A DNA stretch of 36,543 bases, taken from contig JBBQNZ010000021.1 of the NCBI GenBank assembly GCA_038330415.1, forward strand, positions 1 to 36,543. The letters run 5' to 3'. The stretch comes from Fodinibacter sp038330415. Lineage in GTDB: Bacteria > Actinomycetota > Actinomycetes > Actinomycetales > Dermatophilaceae. A program made the translations under genes and the position numbers. The first letter of the stretch is position 1. Each line of letters starts with the position of its first letter. Of the stretch, positions 8,001 through 15,898 are shown in pieces. The notes below the pieces were generated by a model. The model made no database searches. It saw only the letters and a program-made list of their open reading frames with translations, and had not been told where the DNA came from.

Positions 8001-8399
8001 GTGCCGACTGGCAAGGTGAAGTTCTTCGACTCGGAGAAGGGCTTCGGATTCGTGTCCGGCGACGCCGGTGAGGGTGACGTCTTCGTCCCCGCCAGCGCCC
8101 TGCCGCAGGGTGTGGCCGGCCTCAAGGGCGGCCAGCGGATCGAGTTCAGCATCGCGGAGGGTCGCCGAGGCGCCCAGGCGCTGTCGGTCACGCTGCTCGA
8201 CCCGGCGCCGTCGGTGACCACCAACCGCCGGGTGGCCAACCGCAAGTCGCCCGACGAGATGGTCGTCATCGTCGAGGACGTCATCAAGCTGCTCGACTCG
8301 GTGTCCGAGTCGCTGCGCCGCGGCCACTACCCCGACAAGGCGCACGGCAACAAGGTCGCCCAGGTGCTGCACGCGGTGGCGGGCGACCTCGAGCTGTGA
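8001..8399 (+). CDS. cspB: Cold-shock domain protein with C-terminal extension
   Basis: A 132-aa nucleic-acid-binding protein. The cold-shock OB fold (1-67) begins PTGKVKFFDSEKGFGFV with RNP1 (KGFGFV) and RNP2 (DVFVPASAL). It is followed by a ~65-residue extension (NRKSPDEMVVIVEDVIKLLDSVSESL...) that is helical and absent from the short E. coli-type proteins, but present in the longer actinobacterial CspB of about 135 aa. GTG start with GAGGTG six bases upstream. The stop overlaps the next gene (GTGA), so it is translationally coupled to DUF3027. Likely an RNA chaperone; why it is tied to DUF3027 is not known. Confidence 0.92.
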   Translation: MPTGKVKFFDSEKGFGFVSGDAGEGDVFVPASALPQGVAGLKGGQRIEFSIAEGRRGAQALSVTLLDPAPSVTTNRRVANRKSPDEMVVIVEDVIKLLDSVSESLRRGHYPDKAHGNKVAQVLHAVAGDLEL

Positions 8400-9136
8400 C
8401 CGCCGCCCTGAAGACCGACCCCGCCCTGCGCGGGGCGGTCGAGGTCGCCCACGAGGCGGCCGTCTCGATCGCCGAGGCGGGCGCGGTCGGCGAGCACCTC
8501 GGGATGGAGATGGTCGAGGACCGCCTCGCCACGCACTACTTCACGTGCACGGCCCGGGCCTACCTCGGCTGGCGGTGGGCGGTGTCGGTGGCCCGGGTGC
8601 CGCGTTCGAAGACGATCACCGTCTGCGAGGCCAACCTGGTGCCCGGCGATGGCGCCCTGCTGTCACCCGACTGGGTGCCCTATGCGGAGCGGTTGGCGCC
8701 CGGCGACGTCGGCCCCGGTGACGTCACCCCGCTGGTGGCCGACGACCCGAGCCTGGAGCCCGGCTTCGAGGCCACCGGCGACGAGGACGTCGACCAGGTG
8801 GCGCTGTGGGAGCTCGGCCTCGGGCGTCCGCGCGTGCTGTCGGCGGAGGGCCGCGAGGCCGCCGCCCAGCGGTGGTACGACGGCGAGTCCGGCCCCAGCG
8901 CACCCGTGGCGGTCAAGGCCCCGGCGCCGTGCTCCAGCTGCGGATTCTTCGTGCCGATGGCCGGTGCGCTGCGCGCGGTGTTCGGCGTCTGCGCCAACGA
9001 GTGGTCACCCTCCGACGCCCGCGTCGTCAGCCTCGACCACGGGTGCGGGGCGCACTCCGAGGTCGACGTCGACCTGCACACCGCCGAGCGCGTCGCGCCG
9101 CCGATCCTCGACGACTTCGAGCTCGACCCGGCCTGA
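8396..9136 (+). CDS. DUF3027 family protein
   Basis: A 246-aa soluble protein of the actinobacterial DUF3027 family, function unknown. The N-terminal half has a Trp-rich stretch (YLGWRWAVSVARVPRSKTITVCEANLVPG). The C-terminal half carries conserved cysteines and histidines: CSSCGFF, then VCANEWSP, then DHGCGAHSE, which together look like a zinc site (inference). The GTG at 8396 overlaps the cspB stop by four bases, so the two are one operon. Residues 180-200 (PSAPVAVKAPAPC) form a flexible linker before the Cys cluster. The stable pairing with cspB suggests a nucleic-acid or ribosome-related role, but no motif proves it. Confidence 0.85.
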   Translation: MTAALKTDPALRGAVEVAHEAAVSIAEAGAVGEHLGMEMVEDRLATHYFTCTARAYLGWRWAVSVARVPRSKTITVCEANLVPGDGALLSPDWVPYAERLAPGDVGPGDVTPLVADDPSLEPGFEATGDEDVDQVALWELGLGRPRVLSAEGREAAAQRWYDGESGPSAPVAVKAPAPCSSCGFFVPMAGALRAVFGVCANEWSPSDARVVSLDHGCGAHSEVDVDLHTAERVAPPILDDFELDPA

Positions 9137-9180
9137 CGGCATCCGGCCCGTCGTTGCCCTGCCGGAGGGGTGCCCGGGGC

Positions 9181-9444
9181 TCAGGCCGTGGCGGCGTTGT
9201 CGTGCCCGCGGCCGACGTACCACCACGCGGTGGCCCCCAGGGCGATGCCGGTGACGCAGGTCCACGGCCACCACGACCGGTCGCCGGTGTGCAGCGCCGG
9301 CACGACGAGGGTCACGACGAGGGCCACCACCCACAGGCCGACACCGGCCGCCACGATCGGGCGCGAAGGCACGGCGAGCGGCTCGACGGGTGCCGGGGAC
9401 CCCAGCGCCGGGTGGTGCTCGGAGGGCAGGTCCGGGGTCGTCAC
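9181..9444 (-). CDS. DUF2530 small membrane protein
   Basis: An 87-aa protein with a short polar N-terminus (1-28) and two membrane helices at about 29-49 and 58-77, separated by HTGDRSWWPWTC, matching the actinobacterial DUF2530 family as recalled. Function unknown. The GTG start at 9444 is set by TAGGCT exactly six bases upstream and is leaderless. It is divergent from the purine permease and converges with DUF3027. Confidence 0.78.
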   Translation of the reverse strand: MTTPDLPSEHHPALGSPAPVEPLAVPSRPIVAAGVGLWVVALVVTLVVPALHTGDRSWWPWTCVTGIALGATAWWYVGRGHDNAATA

Positions 9445-9450
9445 GGGTCC

Positions 9451-9456
9451 AGCCTA
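9451..9456 (-). promoter_or_regulatory. -10 hexamer of leaderless DUF2530 promoter
   Basis: On the minus strand TAGGCT ends six bases before the GTG start. Confidence 0.5.
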
Positions 9457-9510
9457 CGGGGCACGCCGACCGCCTCGTGCCCACGCCATGCAGCCGTAAC
9501 GTGCTCCCGC

Positions 9511-9516
9511 TAGGGT
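9511..9516 (+). promoter_or_regulatory. -10 hexamer of leaderless purine permease promoter
   Basis: TAGGGT ends seven bases before the ATG at 9524; no Shine-Dalgarno sequence is present. The 79-bp divergent region contains no purine-riboswitch-like structure. Confidence 0.5.
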
Positions 9517-9523
9517 CCGGGCC

Positions 9524-11047
<1,524 letters not shown>

Positions 11048-11068
11048 CCCGGCCCCGCACGACCACCA

Positions 11069-11109
11069 CGGATGCCGTGCCGCCCCTTCGCGGGGAGGCG
11101 CGGCATCCG
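11069..11109 (+). terminator. Stem-loop terminator after the purine permease
   Basis: Arms 11069-11086 and 11092-11109 pair over 18 positions with one GT wobble and one mismatch around a TTCGC loop. No T-run follows, which is common in actinobacteria. Both arms contain the over-represented heptamer GGATGCC/GGCATCC. Confidence 0.7.
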
Positions 11110-11149
11110 CACGTCTGGCCGCTGTTGGTCGGGTAGGTTGGGTTCGGAA

Positions 11150-11181
11150 TAGTTAGCAGAGGTAATGAGTTGTGCTAACTA
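11150..11181. promoter_or_regulatory. MarR operator, perfect 9-bp inverted repeat
   Basis: TAGTTAGCA (11150-11158) and TGCTAACTA (11173-11181) are perfect inverted arms with a 14-bp spacer, ending 23 bp before the MarR start. A promoter reading TTGGTC (11125) - 17 bp - AATAGT (11148) would have its -10 inside the left arm, so bound regulator would block transcription. Autoregulation is inference. Confidence 0.75.
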
Positions 11182-11204
11182 TCGACGATCACGAGGAGGC
11201 GACC

Positions 11205-11744
11205 ATGGCCCCCACCACCACGTCGGTGCGACCGTCGACCTCGACCAGTGCGCCGGCCTCGACCGCTGAGCCGATCTCCACCACTGCGCCGACCTCGGCG
11301 CCCGGCCCGGCTCGCCCCGCGATGACCCGCGGCGAGCGCGACCGGCTGACCAGTGACCTCCGCATGGCGTGCATGCGCATCTCGCGTCGGGTGCGGTTCG
11401 AGAGCACCGCGCCGGTCGCCCCCCACCAGTTCTCGGTGCTGGCCCGCCTCGAGGAGGCGCCGCGCACCCCCAAGGAGCTCGCGGCCTTCGAGAAGGTCAG
11501 CGCCCCGAGCATGACCCGCACCGTGTCCGGCCTCGTCGACGGCGGCCTCGTCGCGCGTGCCGACGACCCCGCTGACGGTCGCTCGGTGATCCTGTCGCTG
11601 ACGCCCGAGGGGCGCCGCACCATCCGCGACATCCGGCGCCGCCGCGACCAGTGGTTCGCCGCGCGGCTCGAGAAGCTCACCGATGACGAGCGGGCGGTGC
11701 TGGCCCAGGCCACGGCGCTGCTGGAACGGGTGGCCGCCGAGTGA
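11205..11744 (+). CDS. MarR-family transcriptional regulator
   Basis: A 179-aa dimeric winged-helix repressor. The first ~40 residues are a Thr/Ser/Pro/Ala-rich tail unusual for the family. The MarR fold follows: dimerisation helix (RGERDRLTSDLRMACMRISRRV), HTH (FSVLARLEEAPRTPKELAAFEKVSAPSMTRTVSGLVDGGLV), wing with the DR-type motif (ADDPADGRSVILSLTPEGRR), and C-terminal helices. The ATG at 11205 is chosen because GAGGAGG lies five bases upstream; a GTG at 11172 would start inside the operator. It overlaps the MFS gene by GTGA. The operator directly upstream and the coupled transporter make a classic efflux circuit; M. tuberculosis Rv0880 is a similar MarR in similar context (from memory). 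Ligand unknown. Confidence 0.9.
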   Translation: MAPTTTSVRPSTSTSAPASTAEPISTTAPTSAPGPARPAMTRGERDRLTSDLRMACMRISRRVRFESTAPVAPHQFSVLARLEEAPRTPKELAAFEKVSAPSMTRTVSGLVDGGLVARADDPADGRSVILSLTPEGRRTIRDIRRRRDQWFAARLEKLTDDERAVLAQATALLERVAAE

Positions 11745-13042
11745 GCCCCACCTTCTCCTCGCTCGAGGTCCGCAACTACCGCCTGTGGGCATCCGGTGCC
11801 CTGGTGTCGAACGTCGGCACCTGGATGGGCCTGGTCGGCCAGGACTGGCTCGTGCTCACCGTGCTCACCGCCGGGTCCGCCACGGCATTGGGCATCGTGA
11901 CCGGCCTGCAGTTCCTCCCCTTCCTCCTCCTCGCGCCGTGGGCCGGCCTGATCGCCGACAAGTTCCGCAAGCGCCGCATCCTGCTGCTCACCCAGACCCT
12001 GCTGGCCGTCTCCAGCCTGCTGCTCGGCATCCTTGCCGTCGCGGGGCTGGCCCAGCTGTGGCAGGTCTACGCGATCGCGCTGTTCCAGGGAGTCGTCACC
12101 GCGATCGACAACCCGGCCCGGCAGGCGTTCGTGTCCGAGATGGTGCCCGACGACAAGCTCACCAACGCGGTCTCGCTGAACTCGGCCTCGTTCAACCTCG
12201 GCCGGCTCATCGGCCCGGGGCTGGCCGGCGTCGTCATCGCCCTGTGGGGCGTCGGCCCGGCTCTGCTTCTCAACACGGTGACCTTCGTGTTCGTCATCGT
12301 CGCCCTCCTGCGGCTGCGCAGCAACGAGCTGCGCCCGGCGCCGCGGGCGAAGGGGCGTGGCGGCATCCGCGAGGGGTTCAACTACGTGCGGATGCGGCGT
12401 GACATCCAGCTGGTCATGCTGCTCGTCTTCGTGCTCGGCACGTTCGGCATGAACTTCCAGATCACCATGGCGCTGATGGCGACCAAGGTCTTCGACAAGG
12501 GCGCCGGCGAGTTCGGCCTGCTCGGCTCGATCATGGCCGTCGGCTCGCTGACCGCCGCGCTGCTGTCGGCCCGCCGCAAGGTGCCGCGGCTGCGGGTGCT
12601 GCTGCTGTCCCTGGCCGGGTTCACCGTCGCCGCCGCGCTCGCCGCGCTGGCACCGACGTTCTGGCTGTTCGCGCTGGCCCTGGTACCCGTCGGGCTGACC
12701 GCGCTCACGGCCCTGACCACGGCCAACGCCATGGTGCAGACCCGCGTGGCGCCCGAGATGCGCGGGCGCGTGATGGCGCTGTACATGGCGATCTTCATGG
12801 GCGGCACGCCCGCCGGGGCACCGCTCATCGGCTGGATCTCGGAGCAGTTCGGGCCGCGCTGGACCATCGGCATCGGCTCGGTCGCCGTCGGCCTCGTGCT
12901 CGTCGGGGTGTCGCTGTGGCTCGCCAGGTCGGAGAATGTCCGGGTGAGCTACGAGTCGCAGCGCCGCCCGCGGGTGCGGGTCACCTCGGTGCCGGTGCTG
13001 TCCGTGCGGCCGACCGTGCCGGTGCCGGAGCCGGCCCGATGA
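11741..13042 (+). CDS. MFS efflux transporter (EntS/MFS_3-like)
   Basis: A 433-aa transporter with about 12 helices. FSSLEVRNYRLWASGALVSNVGTWM at the N-terminus, the helix 2-3 loop PWAGLIADKFRKRRIL (A motif-like) and DNPARQAFVSEMVPDDKLTNAVSLNS in helix 4-5 are hallmarks of the EntS-like MFS_3 group of exporters. A basic tail (about 400-433) is probably cytoplasmic. GTG start overlaps the MarR stop by four bases; the stop overlaps the next small ORF by ATGA. Substrate unknown; expression probably rises when the MarR protein releases the operator upstream. Confidence 0.9.
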   Translation: MSPTFSSLEVRNYRLWASGALVSNVGTWMGLVGQDWLVLTVLTAGSATALGIVTGLQFLPFLLLAPWAGLIADKFRKRRILLLTQTLLAVSSLLLGILAVAGLAQLWQVYAIALFQGVVTAIDNPARQAFVSEMVPDDKLTNAVSLNSASFNLGRLIGPGLAGVVIALWGVGPALLLNTVTFVFVIVALLRLRSNELRPAPRAKGRGGIREGFNYVRMRRDIQLVMLLVFVLGTFGMNFQITMALMATKVFDKGAGEFGLLGSIMAVGSLTAALLSARRKVPRLRVLLLSLAGFTVAAALAALAPTFWLFALALVPVGLTALTALTTANAMVQTRVAPEMRGRVMALYMAIFMGGTPAGAPLIGWISEQFGPRWTIGIGSVAVGLVLVGVSLWLARSENVRVSYESQRRPRVRVTSVPVLSVRPTVPVPEPAR

Positions 13043-13125
13043 CCCCCCTCTTCCGACGTCGGATGACGCTCGGCGTGCTCGGCGTGCTGGTGGGCGTCGC
13101 GCTGGTCTACGCCCTCACCCGCTGA
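13039..13125 (+). CDS. Putative 28-residue single-helix membrane microprotein
   Basis: ATG overlaps the MFS stop by four bases (ATGA) and opens a 28-aa frame: a basic start (MTPLFRRRM) followed by one hydrophobic helix (TLGVLGVLVGVALVYALTR). The positive-inside charge pattern, the tight overlap and position as third gene in the MarR-MFS operon support a real product; the short length means chance cannot be excluded. It could be an accessory subunit or regulator of the transporter (inference). No family is recognised. Confidence 0.5.
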   Translation: MTPLFRRRMTLGVLGVLVGVALVYALTR

Positions 13126-13165
13126 CGCCCCCTGACCCCACTGCGGTTGGAGCGGCGGCGGCGCC

Positions 13166-13171
13166 TACCGT
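13166..13171 (+). promoter_or_regulatory. -10 hexamer of leaderless acyltransferase promoter
   Basis: TACCGT ends six bases before the GTG at 13178. Confidence 0.5.
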
Positions 13172-13177
13172 GGGGTC

Positions 13178-14530
13178 GTGGGCTCATCCCGCACCACCAT
13201 GATCGACCGGGCCGGCGCCGACGACGTGCTGCAGCTCGCCGTCGACCGCGGACGCGTGCCGATGGCGATCGGCGCGCTGCTGGTGTTCGACCCGGCGTCG
13301 CGGCCGGATGCCGGCGCGGTGAGATCGGCCCTGCTGAGGCGGTCGGGCTCGGTGCCACGGCTCGGGCAGCGGCTCGTGCGCACGCCCCCCGGCGCCGGAC
13401 GGCCGGTCTGGGTCGACGTCGGTCACCAGGAGCGCGCAGGTCTGGTCGACACGTTGGCCGTGGGTGAGGTCGACGACGGAGAAGCCGGGGATGCCGTGCC
13501 GCGGCTCCTCCTCGACGCCACCGCAGAGCTCGTGACGACCCGGCTCGGTCTGGACCGCCCGCTGTGGCGCGCCCGACTCCTGCTCGACGGCCGGGGCGGT
13601 GTCGCCGGCATCGCCCTCGCCGCCCACCACGTGCTCGCCGACGGCATGGGCGGCCTGGCGGTGCTCGATGCCCTCGCCGACGACGAGCGCCGCGGCGACC
13701 CGCCCCTGCCCTCGCGTGGGGCGTCCTCCGGCATCCCAGCCTGGGGGCCGCTGGCGCGGGACGCCTGGCGGTCGCGGTCGACGTCGGTTCGCGCACTGCC
13801 CGGCTCCTTGCGACGGGTGGGCGCCGGCGCGGGCGAGCTCGGGGTCGGCCGACCGCGCCTGGCCGATCGCTGCAGCCTGCTCGGGCGCACGGGCGGCACC
13901 CGTCGGATGGAGGTCGCGAGGGCTGACCTTTCCTTCGTGCAGGCGACCGCGCGGGCGCACGGTGCCAGCGTGAACGACGTCGTCGTCACGGCCGTGACCG
14001 GCGCGCTCGTCGAGCTGCTCGCCCGGCGTGGTGAGCGCGTGGGGCACCTCGTCGTGTCGGTGCCGGTGAGCCGTCGGGCCCAGGGTGACGCCGCCGCCCT
14101 GGGAAACTCCACCGGCGTCGTGCCCGTGCGGGTCCCGGCCGTACCGGATGCCGCGACGCGGCTCGCCGCGCTGGTCGCCGAGCGCGGCCGGGTGCGCGCA
14201 CCGGGGCGTGGCGGGTCCGCGGCCGTGTTGACCCCCGTCTTCCGTGGCCTCGCAGCAGTGGGCGCGTTCCAGGCGTTCGTCGACCACCAGCGGCTCGTGC
14301 ACACCTTCGTGACCAACGTGCGCGGCCCAGCGCAGCGCCTGCGCGTCGCCGGGTCGGTCGTGGCCGCGGTCGTGCCGGTGGCGGTCAACCCCGGCAATGT
14401 CGCGGTGTCCTTCGACGTGCTGTCCTATGCGGGCGGCCTCGTGGTCACCCTGGTGTGTGACCCGCGCCTGGTGCCCGAGTCCGCGTGGCTGGCGCAGCGC
14501 GTGGCCGCCGGCCTCTCGGCATCCGGCTGA
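13178..14530 (+). CDS. WS/DGAT-like acyltransferase
   Basis: A 450-aa protein of the wax ester synthase/diacylglycerol acyltransferase fold, which transfers acyl groups from acyl-CoA to alcohols or diacylglycerol. The active-site motif HHVLADG is at 150-156, preceded by the PLW motif (127-130, DRPLW). A later SVNDVVVTAVTGAL matches the conserved ND motif, and the C-terminal domain has TNVRGP and NPGNVAVSFDVLSYAG as in the DUF1298 half. It lacks only the more hydrophobic insertions of some mycobacterial paralogues. Whether it makes storage lipid or another ester is unknown. Leaderless GTG start. It converges with serC with 21 bases between. Confidence 0.82.
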   Translation: MGSSRTTMIDRAGADDVLQLAVDRGRVPMAIGALLVFDPASRPDAGAVRSALLRRSGSVPRLGQRLVRTPPGAGRPVWVDVGHQERAGLVDTLAVGEVDDGEAGDAVPRLLLDATAELVTTRLGLDRPLWRARLLLDGRGGVAGIALAAHHVLADGMGGLAVLDALADDERRGDPPLPSRGASSGIPAWGPLARDAWRSRSTSVRALPGSLRRVGAGAGELGVGRPRLADRCSLLGRTGGTRRMEVARADLSFVQATARAHGASVNDVVVTAVTGALVELLARRGERVGHLVVSVPVSRRAQGDAAALGNSTGVVPVRVPAVPDAATRLAALVAERGRVRAPGRGGSAAVLTPVFRGLAAVGAFQAFVDHQRLVHTFVTNVRGPAQRLRVAGSVVAAVVPVAVNPGNVAVSFDVLSYAGGLVVTLVCDPRLVPESAWLAQRVAAGLSASG

Positions 14531-14551
14531 ACGACACTGAGCCGATCGGGA

Positions 14552-15682
14552 TCAGGCGAGGCGCTCGACCACGTGCTCGATGCAGCCGATCAGCTTGCTG
14601 ACGTCGTCGGGGTCGACCGCCGGGAAGCAGGCCACCCGCAGCTGGTTGCGGCCCAGCTTGCGGTAGGGCTCGACGTCGACGACACCGTTGGCGCGCAACG
14701 TCTTCGCGATGGCCGGTGCATCGATGGCGTCATCGAAGTCGATGGTCGCGACGACCTGCGAGCGGTTCGCCGGGTCGGTGACGTAGGGGGTGGCGTAGTC
14801 GCTCGCCTCGGCCCAGTCGTAGAGCCGGCCCGAGGAGTCCTTGGTGCGCGCGGTCGCCCAGTCGAGGCCGCCCTGCCCGTTGAGCCACCCGACCTGGTTG
14901 GCCAGCATCGCCAGCGTGGCGATGGCCGGGGTGTTGTAGGTCTGGTCGAGCCGGCTGTTGCTGATCGCGGTGGGCAGGCTGAAGAAGTCGGGCACCCAGC
15001 GGCCGGATGCCGTGATCTCCTCGACCCGCGCGAGCGCGGCGGGGGAGAACAGGGCCAGCCAGAGCCCGCCGTCGGCGGCGAACGACTTCTGGGGGGCGAA
15101 GTAGTAGACGTCGGCCTGGCTGACGTCGACGGGCAGCCCACCCGCGCCCGAGGTGGCGTCGATGAGCACGAGGGCGTCGGCATCCGCGCCCTCGACCCGC
15201 TGCACGGGGGCCATCACGCCGGTGCTGGTCTCGTTGTGCGCCCAGGCGTAGACGTCGATGCCGGCCTCGGCGCGCGGGTCGGGGCGGCTGCCGGGCTCGC
15301 TGGAGATGACGGTCGGCTCGCCGAGGAACGGTGCGTTCCTGGTGACCGTGGCGAACTTGCTCGAGAACTCCCCGAAGGTGAGGTGCTGCGCGCGGTCGCG
15401 GATCAGGCCGAAGGCAGCGACGTCCCAGAATGCCGTCGCCCCGCCGTTGCCGAGCACGACCTCGTAGCCCTCGGGGACGTCGAAGTAGGTGGCGAGACCG
15501 GAGCGGATCGACTTCACGATGTTGCGCACCGGCGCCTGGCGGTGCGACGTGCCCATCACCGTGCGGCCGATCGCGGTGAGCGCCTCGATCTGCTCGGGGC
15601 GCACCTTCGACGGGCCGGACCCGAACCGGCCGTCAGCGGGGAGCAGCTCGGCAGGGATGGTGATGGGGGCGGTGTCGCTCAC
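14552..15682 (-). CDS. serC: Phosphoserine aminotransferase (actinobacterial type)
   Basis: PLP enzyme converting 3-phosphohydroxypyruvate and glutamate to phosphoserine in serine synthesis; also linked to pyridoxal phosphate synthesis in other bacteria. The 376-aa class V aminotransferase has the substrate segment RFGSGPSKVRPEQ near the N-terminus, GTSHRQAPV (44-52), the NGGATAFWD loop (79-87), HNETSTGV (149-156), D175 in LIDATSGAGG, and the PLP lysine K199 in FAPQKSFAADGG. All match the mycobacterial-type enzyme of about 375 aa. GTG start at 15682 with GGAG 6-9 bases upstream. It lies near citrate synthase 2 as in M. tuberculosis. Confidence 0.94.
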   Translation of the reverse strand: MSDTAPITIPAELLPADGRFGSGPSKVRPEQIEALTAIGRTVMGTSHRQAPVRNIVKSIRSGLATYFDVPEGYEVVLGNGGATAFWDVAAFGLIRDRAQHLTFGEFSSKFATVTRNAPFLGEPTVISSEPGSRPDPRAEAGIDVYAWAHNETSTGVMAPVQRVEGADADALVLIDATSGAGGLPVDVSQADVYYFAPQKSFAADGGLWLALFSPAALARVEEITASGRWVPDFFSLPTAISNSRLDQTYNTPAIATLAMLANQVGWLNGQGGLDWATARTKDSSGRLYDWAEASDYATPYVTDPANRSQVVATIDFDDAIDAPAIAKTLRANGVVDVEPYRKLGRNQLRVACFPAVDPDDVSKLIGCIEHVVERLA

Positions 15683-15898
15683 GGGGGTCTCCGGTGTCGT
15701 TGGTCGGGGGTGGTGCGGAGGGGAGTCGGCCGTCGGGGTGGCCCGGCGGTGGGTGCCACCGGGGCCGTCCGGCCGCCGCGGGTCGACGTCGTCGGGACTC
15801 CACGGCCGGCCTCCATCCTCACCGATGGTGACCGGATGCCGGACGTGAGGTCCACCACGTGGATCGCCCGGGGTGCCCTGCCGGGCCGCGGTGGCCGA
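15683..15898. other. Intergenic region upstream of serC
   Basis: 216 bp between the serC start and the stop of the sugar dehydrogenase, both on the minus strand. It should hold the serC promoter. A CCACGTGG palindrome sits at about 15855-15862 and one GGATGCC lies at about 15834. No gene or riboswitch is recognised. Confidence 0.5.

Noticed and set aside
9445..9523. Purine riboswitch before the NCS2 permease
   Set aside because: The permease appears leaderless and the 79-bp gap has no matching conserved core.
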